DNA of 64,000 nucleotides, taken from positions 41,548,390-41,612,389 of the forward strand of contig NC_054713.1 of NCBI RefSeq assembly GCF_016097555.1, in the 5' to 3' direction. Both the position numbers and the translations under genes were made by a program. The number at the start of each line of letters is the position of its first letter. Position 1 is the stretch's first letter. This document shows, in pieces, positions 54,718 to 64,000 of the stretch. The DNA is from Gigantopelta aegis (Eukaryota; Mollusca; Gastropoda; Neomphalida; Peltospiridae). Below the pieces are notes generated by a model. That model saw only the letters and a list, made by a program, of their open reading frames with translations. It made no database searches and was not told the origin of the DNA.

Positions 54718-55565
54718 GGCGGGACGTAACACAATGGTAAAACGCTCGCCTGATGCGCGGTCGGTCTAGGATCGATCCCTGTCAGTGAGCCCAATCAATG
54801 CACCATGACTTGTATATCAAAATGCCGTGGTATATGCTGTCTGTGGGGTGGTGCATATAAAAGGTTCCATGCTACTAATGGAAAAATGTAGCAAGTTTTC
54901 TCTCTACGACTATAATATGTTAAAATTACCAAACGTTTGATATCCAATGACAGATGATTAATAAATCAATGTGCTCTAGTGGTGTCGTTAAACAAAAGAA
55001 ACATTTTACAGATTAGAGCACTAAGACTGCTAAGTACTGGGCTCGTATCCAGGTACCGCTTACCCACCACTACGGACATTCTGTCCTAAACAACAGTCTA
55101 GATAGCTTATAAAACTGCCAAGAACAGCGTGCTTAAACCTAACTTGAATATGACGTGCTTTCTTCATAGGATAGAACCTCCTAGAAAGACCCATTGGTTT
55201 TCCCGTCCCAGCCAGTACCCTATGTTTGGTATATCGAAGGTTGTGGTATGTGCTGTCCTATCTGTGGCAATGCGCATATAAAAGATCGGCTTTTCCCCTG
55301 AAGACTACAGGTCAGTATTACCAAATGACTGACATCCAGTAGTAGATTAATAAATGTGCTCTAGTGGTGAAGTATATTTATATAACAAACCCCTTGCCAA
55401 GAATGAAGTTCCCCACAAGCAGAACAGCACATACCACGACATTAGATACACCAGTAGTGGGACACTGGTTGAGATGGAGAACCCCCCCCCCCCCCAAAAA
55501 AAAAAACCTCCAACAAAAACAACAAGATAATTAGTGCACCGAGGAGATTTGATCTTAAATTCCAC
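54718..55565. mobile_element. SINE cluster
   Basis: 54718-55000 is a nearly complete plus-strand SINE (CGGGACGTAACACAATGGTA to GTGTCGTTAAACAAAAGAAA). 55010-55150 is a plus-strand CTTGAACCTTAAT-type piece, 55190-55365 a plus-strand body and tail, and 55370-55490 a minus-strand body ending in poly-C. Confidence 0.8.
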
Positions 55566-56030
55566 CACTAGAGCACATTAATTAATAATTCGCTGTTGGA
55601 TGTCGAACATTTGGCAAATCTGACACAAATTCAGAGGAAAATCGCAACATTTCATTTCAACTTATTTTTGTGCTTATATCCAATTGAGGTTCAAGCACGC
55701 TGTCCTGGGCACACACCATAGCTATCTGGGCTGTCTGTCCAGGACAGTGGGTTAGTTGTTAGTTGGTTAGTCGTTAGTGAGAGAAGAGGGTGTAGTGGCC
55801 TTACACCTACCCATTGAGCTCTTAAGCACTCGCTCTGGGTTGGAGCCGGTACCGGGCTGCGAACCCTGTACCTACCAGCCTGTAGTCCGATGGCTAACCA
55901 CTGCGCCATGTTTTCAATAGCAGCAAGGGGTCTTTTATACGCAATTTTTCAGATATACCAGTCGTGAAGCACTGATTGAGACGGAACCCCCCCCACCCCC
56001 CCCACCCCCCCCCCCCATATGGTGTCTGCC
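55566..56030 (-). mobile_element. SINE pieces, one nearly complete
   Basis: A tail fragment at 55566-55640. At 55650-55905 lies a CTTGAACCTTAAT-type SINE in reverse (GAGGTTCAAGCACGCTGTCC, head sense strand GTTAGCCATCGGACTACAGG). A body fragment and poly-C follow at 55915-56020. Confidence 0.85.
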
Positions 56031-56249
56031 GAGGTTGTTTAATCTAATCCTACGCTCAGTTGCATTTTTGTACGCAGTTATAATTATAATTTTACAAGTA
56101 CATGTACATGTATGTAGTTCGGCATCGGAAAACCTGCTTGCCATACCAATGTGCTTTCGAAACTCCCTTTAAGATGGCCACAGATCACAGTTATCTTCCC
56201 ATTTGGTTGTCCGGAAATCTGTCCGCGCAAGTAGTCTGCTGGTTGACTG

Positions 56250-56540
56250 TTATTATTTCATGGCAGACAGCTTTGTAGTGGCAACTATTTGACTGAAGTT
56301 GACGGAGGAGAGCATATATTTTGTAAACATGTATAACACGTTGGCATTGAAGACTTGTTTGTGGTAATTCCGGCCCATGCAAAAGTAGTGCTTTTTGTGT
56401 AAGATGGGTGTACTCCGGCCAGGTTTAGAGGGTGTGTTTGTTTAAACCAAAATCATGGGAGAAAGAGCTGGACAACAGTGGTTGTCCTTCTCAGGGTATA
56501 TTTCCCCATGCAGGCAAAGGTACATACAAAATTCCATGAG
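56250..56540. repeat. Dispersed repeat related to 8.9-9.6 kb
   Basis: GGCAGACAGCTTTGTAGTGG, GTGGTAATTCCGGCCCATG, GGGTGTGTTTGTTTAAACCA, GTGGTTGTCCTT and CATGCAGGCAAAGG match the copy in intron 5 of the IgGFc-like gene. The next 230 bp are C/A-rich without features. Confidence 0.65.
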
Positions 56541-56769
56541 CCTGCTGATATTAATAAAAACGCAGATAGCAGCGTCTTTGTACCCATGAATATAGTATGT
56601 CTACTAATATATCAAAGAGTTAAATTAACCCACCCCAAAACATCCCCCCACCCCTAAAAAAACAACAACCCTTCAAAAAAAACACACCCCCCTCCCCTCC
56701 AAAACACCAACAAACCAAACAATGCCAAAAACCCCAAAACAAAAACCAACAAAGAAAAGAAAAAAAAGA

Positions 56770-57412
56770 GAGTTTGTTTTGTTTAACTGGAACACATTGA
56801 TTAATTAATCATCGGCTATTGGAAGGAAGAAAATGTTTTATTCAACGACGCACTCAACACATTTTATTTACGGTTATATGGCGTCAGACATATAGTTAAG
56901 GACCACACGGATATTGAAGGAGGAAACTCGCTGTCGCCACTTCATAGGCTACTCCTTTCGATTGGCAACAAGGGATCTTTTATATGCACCATCCCATAGA
57001 CAGGATAGCACATACCACGACCTTTAATGTACCAGTTGTGGTGCACTGGCTGGAGCGAGAAATAGCCCAATGGGCCCACCGACGGGGATTGATCCCAAAT
57101 CGACCGCGCATGAAGTAAGCGCTTTACCATTGGGCTACGTCTCGCCCCGTCGGCTACTGGATGTCAAATATTTGGTAATTCTGACAAGTAGTCATGAGGA
57201 AACTAGCTACATTTTTCCTAATGCAGTAAGGGATCTTTTATATGACTTTTCCACAGACAGGAACGCCCATACCACGGCCTTTGTCCAGTTGTGATGAACT
57301 GGCTGGAACGAGAAAAAAAATCCAATCAACCGAATCGATTCATCGTGGTGGTTCGATCCTGCGACACAAACACGTCAAGCGAGTACTCAACCGACTGAGC
57401 TAAATCCCGCCC
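56770..57412 (-). mobile_element. Nested SINEs
   Basis: A short tail (56775-56820) is interrupted by a full TTCCTTCC-type SINE (56822-57147, head sense strand GGGGCGAGACGTAGCCCAAT). The first SINE then resumes (57150-57412) and ends in the TTAGCTCAGTCGG-type head. Confidence 0.88.
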
Positions 57413-57413
57413 A

Positions 57414-57457
57414 ATATATATATATATATACACACCCACACACAGACACACATATGG

Positions 57458-57523
<66 letters not shown>

Positions 57524-57606
57524 GACACAGATATGGGGTATATATATATATATATACATACACACACACCCACACACAGACACACATATGGGGTATATAT
57601 ATATAT
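57414..57606. repeat. (TA)n / (CA)n microsatellite
   Basis: TA runs alternate with CACACACAGACACA and ATATGGGGTATA three times. The frames across it are artefacts. The following 57607-58247 is AT-rich without recognised features. Confidence 0.95.
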
Positions 57607-58247
57607 TAAGTTGGTATCAAGAGTAGTTTCCCCTTTTCCAAAATACTTTTTAACCCATTGAAATTTTCTTTACACGCTTACGTGCGTGGGAGAGGGTGGA
57701 TGGTGTGTATATCTTTTAAAAATATATGTACATTCATGTGACTGTGTTTGTATGTGGACATTAAAATTATATCAATGATAAATAATTATACTCTATATAG
57801 TATTTATCATATTTATATCGATTAATGTTTTGAATATAAATAATTTGTAACTTAATGTACAAACAAAAATGTATAAAGTTATATTATTTTATTACATATT
57901 TATTACTAAATATGTAAATAACAGTAACAAAAAAGATATATCATATATATTAGATGTCACGAACGTTAACTGTGTATAAAATTAAAAATAAAACAGTTTA
58001 TAATAGGTGTTTTTTTTTTTAAATGGCACAATATGAATAAAATAATGTGGTTCTAAGTATTCATCACAAATGAACATTTAAAAGCACTTCAAAACAATAA
58101 CATTACAATAAGAACGGCATTAAAAACAAAGAAAACAAATATGCCTAAAGTACAATAAAAAGATTGAAACAACATATCTGAGGTAAATCTTCACATATTG
58201 AAGATGTGCGATACTGTTATAAAACATCTTGTGCGTTTGTCAGGCTC

Positions 58248-58636
58248 TTAAAGAGACATTCCTGAGTTTGCTGCAATTTTTAAGATGTTATCAACTAAAA
58301 GAGACGTTTTAACGATTGTAATTACATATCAAATGTATTTTTCTGCATAAAATATTAGTGGCAGTATATTAAACGTGTTTCTGATCGTTCTGATATTTGT
58401 ACTAGATTAAATTTCATTATATTTCCTAAAAAATTTTTTTCGTACGTACGACATTATTTGAAGACAAAATCCAGTTTGGGCTTCTTACAAATATTACGAC
58501 GACCAGAAACACATTGAATATACAGCCACTGATATTCTAAACAAGGAAATATATTTAATATGTAAGTTTAATCGTAAAAATATTTGATTAGTCGGAAACA
58601 TCTTACAATGCAGCAAACTTGGGAATGTCCCTTTAA
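58248..58636. mobile_element. TTAA foldback MITE, copy 6
   Basis: 389 bp, ends TTAAAGAGACATTCCTGAG and TTGGGAATGTCCCTTTAA, core CGTACGTACG in the centre, orientation opposite to copy 1. Confidence 0.9.
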
Positions 58637-58759
58637 GATCTGGTAGCTCTTCATAAAATCTAGAAGCACTGTAATTTCAATAAATCACCAGCTGTATAGA
58701 TTCAGATTGTACGAGATCAATTAATATGGCACTTGCATCAACGAAACTAAACATTTAAA

Positions 58760-59140
58760 GAAAGAAAGAAATGTTTTATTTAACGACGCACTCAACACAT
58801 TTTATTTACGGTTATATGGCGTCAGACATATGGTTAAGAACCACACAGATTTTGAGAGGAAACCCGCTGTCGCCACTTCATGGGCTACTCATTCCGATTA
58901 GCAGCAAGGGATCTTTTTATTTGCGCTTCCCAAAGGCAGGATAGCACAAACCATGGCCTTTGATGAACCAGTTATGGATCACTGGTCGGTGCAAGTGGGT
59001 TACACCTACCCATTGAGCCTTGCGGAGCACTCACTCAGGGTTTGGAGTCGGTATCTGGATTAAAAATCCCATGCCTCGACTGGGATCCGAACCCAGTACC
59101 TACCAGCCTGTTGACCGATGGCCTAACCACGACGCCGGTC
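58760..59140 (-). mobile_element. SINE, long type, with target-site duplication
   Basis: GAAAGAAATGTTTTATTTAA at left, head at right (sense strand GGCGTCGTGGTTAGGCCATC). It is flanked by CTAAACATTTAA and CTAAACGTTTAA. Confidence 0.9.
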
Positions 59141-59184
59141 TAAACGTTTAAGTGCCTATACAAATGGAAGTAAATTAAAAAAAT

Positions 59185-60333
59185 ATACACCGGTAAAAAG
59201 AAATAAGGGAACACATAGTCATTCATTTATACTTATTTTCGTGCTTTTAATCCAATTGAGGTTCAAGCACGCTGTTCAAGCACACACCTCAGCTATCTGT
59301 CCAGGACAGTGGGTTAGTTGTAACCTTAGTGAGAGAGAAGAGGGCGTAGTGGTCTTACACCTACCCCACTGAGTTGTTAAAACTCGCTCCGATTTGGAAC
59401 CGGTACCTGGCTGCGAACCCAGTAGCCACCAGCTTTTTGTCCGGTATCTTAACCACACCACCACCGAGGCCGGTAGGGAACACATAAATAGTAACAGCAA
59501 ATACTGACTGCAACCTAAACACTCATCTTCAATGTTAAAAATTAACCAATTAATTGGTAGTTAGTTCCACACTACTGACGTAACCCAGTGGTAAAGGGCT
59601 CACCTGATGCGCGGTTTGTCTGGGATTGATCCCTGTTGGTGGTCCCATTGAGCTATTTCCTGTTCCAGTCAGCTCACTTCGACTGATATATCAAAGGCCG
59701 TGATATGCGTTATCATGTAAGGATGGTTGTGATACGTGTTATCATGTTAGGATGGCACATATAAAAGATCCCTTGAAACTAATGGAAAAATAATGTAGTA
59801 GGTTTCCTCTCTAAGACTATATGTAAAAATTACCAGATGTTTGACATCCAATAGTCGACATTTATTAAATGAATGTGTTCTAGTTGTGTCGTTAAACAAA
59901 AAAACTAACTTTTACATCTGTCTTTTACTTAGGTATGGGGCGGGACGTAGCCCTGTGGTAAAGCGTCCGCTTGATAAGCGGTCGGTTTGGGATCGATCCC
60001 CGTTGGTGGGCCCATTGGGCTATTTTTTGTTCCAGCCAGTGCACCACGACCGGTATAGCAGAGGCCGTGGTATGTGCTATCCTGTCTGTGGGATTGTGCA
60101 TATAAAAGATCCCTTGCTATTAATGGAAAAATCTAGCGGTCTTCCTCTCTAAGACTATATGTCAAAATTACCAAATGTTTGACATTTAATAGCCGATGAT
60201 TAATAAATAAATGTGCTCCAGTGGTGTCGTTAAACAAAACAAACTTTTTTTTACATAGGTATAGCTACTCTAATAGTGAGCTAAATGTAGTCTCAAATAC
60301 CATGTGTTCCCTTATTTGTTTCCATCAGTATAA
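59185..60333. mobile_element. Mariner-type MITE A filled by three SINEs
   Basis: The left end ATACACCGGTAAAAAGAAAT AAGGGAACACAT and the right end ATGTGTTCCCTTATTTGTTT CCATCAGTAT are inverted to each other. Inside lie a minus-strand SINE at 59218-59474 flanked by AGGGAACACATA (59206-59217 and 59475-59486), and two plus-strand SINEs at 59573-59905 and 59936-60250. Removing them leaves a MITE of about 240 bp, like the copy at 38.9 kb. Confidence 0.88.
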
Positions 60334-60360
60334 ATAATAAGTACCTTTAAAAACCCCAAC

Positions 60361-60874
60361 TCACGGCAAATCTAGCAAACCATTCTTTTCATACAGTTCT
60401 TGAGTTATGTCATAAATAGGTTTTCCCTCACATATGACGTCACTGAGCATCGTCATGACATTTGCGTAGTCATGTTTGCACATCACATCAATGAACGTCT
60501 TCTTGGAAGGCAGCATGTACATGGCAACCAATGAAATCTTCTGTACTATCCAAGGATGGTGTTTGGCCAGCGTCTGTGTGTACACTTCCGAGGCGATGGA
60601 TGACGCTTTCTCATTCTCGTCGCTCAGTCGGATCCGGTCCATGAACGCCATGATAAATTCCAAGGCCCTGTGAAGTCTAAGCAACGTCCTTGACCCCGAT
60701 GCCAAAGGTCGCTTCCTCTGGGTGATGTCATTCTCGACCTCGAAGGCTATCATGGACTGGATCGTGTTGTATTTGTCTCCCACGTCTGAACTGCAGTGAG
60801 CGGAGAGTATTTGCACTTTGTCTTCAATGTCCCTCGCCACGAAACCAAACAGTGTTCCCATCAACTTAAAGAAT
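60361..60874 (-). CDS. Ceramide-1-phosphate transfer protein, terminal exon
   Basis: After acceptor TTTGTTTTCAG (phase 2) the exon encodes 170 residues of a GLTP-fold protein ending LLDLP, as in human CPTP (214 residues). CPTP moves ceramide-1-phosphate between membranes in the cytosol. Lipid-headgroup residues are present: Asp and Lys in ARDIEDKV, the two Arg in LLRLHRAL, and His in KHHPWIV. About 45 N-terminal residues are missing and no exon for them was found to the right, where a LINE occupies most of the sequence. The exon may lie beyond the window. The stop is only about 28 bp from the MITE/SINE block, so the 3' UTR probably runs into repeats. Confidence 0.93.
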
Positions 60875-61800
60875 CTGAAAACAAAAAGAAAGTGGTGAAA
60901 ATTACAGAGCAGCAAGGGGTAGGACGTAGCAAATACAAAAAAAAGAGAAAAAAAACAACAAAAAAAGAAAAGACTTGACCCCTCCTAAAAGTTCGTTCGC
61001 TCGTCAGTCTACAGTCCGTCCCAACCTTCTAAAAAATTTTTGTTGTTTTTGTAAATATTTTTAGTTTGGTTTGAGGTAAGAACAAAAGTAAAAGTATTTT
61101 GGAAATGACAAAAACATTCTAATTTTGAGTGCAATTTAGAAAACAATCGGCTCAAAAATAAATAACTTGTAGTAAATTCCATAGTATGAAAATGGCGTTC
61201 CCTGTGGGAAAGACTATAGAAAACAATCGGCTCAGAAATAAATAACTTGTAGTAAATTCCATAGTAGACAGACAGACAGACAGACAAATCCACCTTTGAC
61301 CATACAATTAAAGGTTCTAATAGAGCAAATCAATTCCTACTGCCGATAATGTTTGTTTTTTTAATTAAATTTTTAATTATTATTATTTTGTTTTTAATAT
61401 TTATTTTCCCAAGTCCATTCTGACCATGTCAAGGTTGGGGAGCCTTAATTCATGGCCTTACAACAAAGTGATAAAATTTATATACAAGTACATATATCTA
61501 ATTTGTGGTATAATAATGTGATATAGTCATATATAACAATTTAATACATAAAGGTATTTGTAATGTTTCTGTATGAATTAAAGATTGGCAACCCCCCAAA
61601 AAACAAAAACAACAACACAAAAACAAACAAACAAAAGCCCCCAACAAATTGCTATGACTCATAGAATGGAAAGGACTGGGAAATATAGGAGAAGAAGAAA
61701 GAAGGTATAATTGTTAAAACACATAATAATAAATGATAAATAAATAAACAAAACAAATAAATAAACAAAATAAATAAATAAATAAATATATGGGGGAGGG
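60875..61800. other. CPTP intron sequence with a duplication
   Basis: AGAAAACAATCGGCTCA with AATAACTTGTAGTAAATTCC is present twice at about 61137-61265, followed by (GACA)n. The remainder is A/T-rich with (AAAT)n near 61740-61790. Confidence 0.55.
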
Positions 61801-63300
61801 ATTTAAATCTATATTAGCGCGAAACGAAAACGACCTGGAATTCGAAGCAAGCTATTGTTCGGAAACAAGTTTCAATTAAAGAGATTAAGCCATTGTTCGT
61901 TAAAAACTTCGTTATTGCAATTTAATAAAATAAATCTTTCTATTTCAAACTTGTGTCGCAATATATTTTTAACTCCATTGATATTTAATATTTTTTCTGT
62001 AATTTCATACAATAGATATACTATTTAATGTTGATAATCAACCAATTGACAAAGTGACTATTTTCGTTATTGATCATACCAAACATAGCAGTATCTTGAC
62101 TAAAAATAACGTCAATTCCTGTTTCAGTCAATATCCATTCTCGTATTGATTCCCAAATGTGATTAACCTTGTTACAGTCAAAGAAAAGATGTTGTAACGT
62201 TTCACACGAAGTTTTGCAGCAGTCGCAAGTATTAGAATACACGTAATATATCATATGCAAGAATGTATTAGTAGTTAAGATTCTGTGTACTATTCTACAC
62301 TGAAACCATAATAATATTGTGTCTTTCACACATCGAAAATGAATGACATAACATTTTCCCCATTTCTTTGTATCATACATGTATCCTTCATTTGCATATT
62401 TCAATTATGCTTTTGGAATGAGTTTGTGACGTTAACATATCATACATATATTGACAACCATTTTTGTCTTTTAATAACTGTTTTATCGTAAACGGACAAA
62501 AACAGGATTTTTAAGACTTGTGAAAGTGACATCGTTTATGTTTTCTAATTTGTTTATAAGTGATTTAACAGCATTTGTTATTGACGCATATTCCAAGAAA
62601 TTTGTATTTATATGATATTTTGTTAAAACGTCACCTTGTTCGTTTCACAGATCATTAATAAATGTGATACCATTATTGATATAATGTTTGTGTATAAATG
62701 GTTTATTACCTATACATATTTTTCTGTTATTCCAGATATTAATACTTAATATATCATCCACACTTTGTGGGTTTTGAAATGTTTGTATATCTATTCAGCT
62801 GGACAGGGTTTCTCTCCAAAACCTATTGCAAATATGTTCTATTGTTTGCGTTAGGAAATAATCACCTTGTTTAATCATGTGTTTTAACGATATGTTTGTG
62901 ATTGACTTAAATAAAGTGATCCACTTTAAGTTATTTAAAAACATTCTTCGAATCCATGTACATATCAATGCTGTTATAAAATTATTTATATTTATCACTT
63001 TAATACCACTCCTTTCATAATCTTACGTTATTAAATTTCGTTTCAATTTTTCAGTTTTACTCTGCCAGATAAATTAAAAAAATAATGTATTTATATGTCT
63101 TATCAGTATTTCATTTGGATTCGGTAAAGCTATTAATAGGTGAGTTAGCTTTGGCATTATTAACGTTTTCAATACTGTTATTCTTCCTAAAACCGTCAAT
63201 CTTCTACAAGACCATATTCTCATCAATGTTTGTACTTCCTTAGAAAACATTTTCGTTCTTATCCAGATAGCTTTAGATTTGGAAAAGTTTATTTTTAGGC

Positions 63301-63382
<82 letters not shown>

Positions 63383-64000
63383 GTAGTCTAAAACCGAAAG
63401 TGTATTGCACAGGTTCTTAGGAGAACCGTCAAGATTGAAACTTGTATCATCTGCATATTGTGAAATTAAATAGTGTTCACCATCTATACTGATACCATTC
63501 ATATTACTCCAGTTTCTTATTATAATTGCAAGTAATTCAGCAGATAAAATAAATATATTCGGTGATAAAGGATCACCTTGTCTACAACCTCTTTCTAATT
63601 TAAAAGTTTCATATAAAAATCCATTTTGTATGAAACTAAAGAGAGAGTTATTGTAAAACGTTTTTATCCAGTTTTTAATAGATGATTTGAAATTTAATAT
63701 ATCTAACCCTTTATATATAAAGGACCAAGATAAAGAATCAAAGGCTTTTTCAGCTTTCAGTGTATGACATGATGTCGTAAATTAATCTAATATTTTCTTC
63801 AACAAATCTTCCTTTTTTGAAATCTGTTTGGTCTTTATCTATTAATTTGTCCAGAACACTTTTAATTCTGTTTGCAATACACCCCGATGCCATTTTGTGA
63901 GTAGAATTAAAGGTCGGCAATATTGTAAGAATACTACCGATAATGTTAAAACTGATATAAGCAGCGTATCAACACACCCAGGAAGTACAGTGATAAAAAG
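61800..64000 (-). mobile_element. LINE (L1/Tx1-like), 3' part, cut by the window edge
   Basis: On the minus strand, from right to left, the frames show an RT start (NRIKSVLDKLIDKDQTDF, RFVEENIRLIYDIM), motif A with catalytic Asp (KAFDSLSWSF), CRQGDPLSPNIFILSAELLA, motif C (ISQYADDTSFNLDGS), SGLKINFSKSKAIW and ITVLKTLIMPKLTHL. They end with a zinc-finger-like C-terminus (CDCCKTSCETLQHLFFDCNK). Several stops and shifts are present, including a loss just before motif A, so it is inactive. A (TA)n run at 63303-63378 lies inside the RT and stays in frame. Confidence 0.88.

Noticed and set aside
59936-60010. tRNA gene
   Set aside because: Same reason: the tRNA-like head is continuous with a SINE body and tail.
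61009-61293. N-terminal exon of CPTP
   Set aside because: The frame does not resemble the CPTP N-terminus and runs through a local duplication.

Overview
This is animal nuclear DNA, most likely from a mollusc (a marine gastropod or bivalve). The evidence is spliced genes with GT-AG introns, an AT-rich background, many tRNA-headed SINEs of the kind known from mollusc genomes, very frequent microsatellites, and an IgGFc-binding/PAN gene of lophotrochozoan style. The taxon is an inference; nothing in the window names a species.

Three host genes can be supported. (1) Minus strand, about 15.9-7.1 kb: a six-exon gene for a secreted protein of about 604 residues with a signal peptide, an IgGFc-binding N-terminal domain, two acidic Asp/Asn metal-binding loops, a short Cys motif and a PAN/Apple-like C-terminus. 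All five introns have GT-AG ends and compatible phases. (2) Plus strand, 50.48-53.81 kb: a three-exon HES-family bHLH-Orange repressor of 270 residues ending in WRPW. It has a TATA/Inr promoter and an exact Hairy-type site upstream. (3) Minus strand, 60.87-60.36 kb: the terminal coding exon of a ceramide-1-phosphate transfer protein (CPTP), whose upstream exon or exons were not found.

The rest is mostly repeats. They include many SINE copies in several head/body/tail combinations, a foldback MITE with TTAA ends and a CGTACGTACG centre (nine listed places), mariner-type MITEs, a broken Tc1-like transposon in intron 1 of gene 1, L1/Tx1-like LINE fragments (the largest at 61.8-64.0 kb), and tandem arrays. 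The main arrays have periods of 44 bp (3.42-3.99 kb, made from the MITE end), 28 bp (19.2-19.8 kb), 88 bp (25.1-25.8 kb, made from a SINE tail) and 39 bp (33.2-36.0 kb).

Between 30 and 50 kb there is no recognisable gene. Four or five GC-richer islands (about 32.1-32.4, 37.75-38.06, 41.56-42.1, 45.4-45.7 and 47.9-48.4 kb) stand out from the AT-rich background and contain motifs such as a perfect CSL/Su(H) site, CACGCG/CACGAG boxes, a CRE and homeodomain-type cores. They lie upstream of the HES gene and are plausible regulatory elements, but this is inference. No CRISPR array, rRNA, functional tRNA gene or LTR/virus-like element was recognised.
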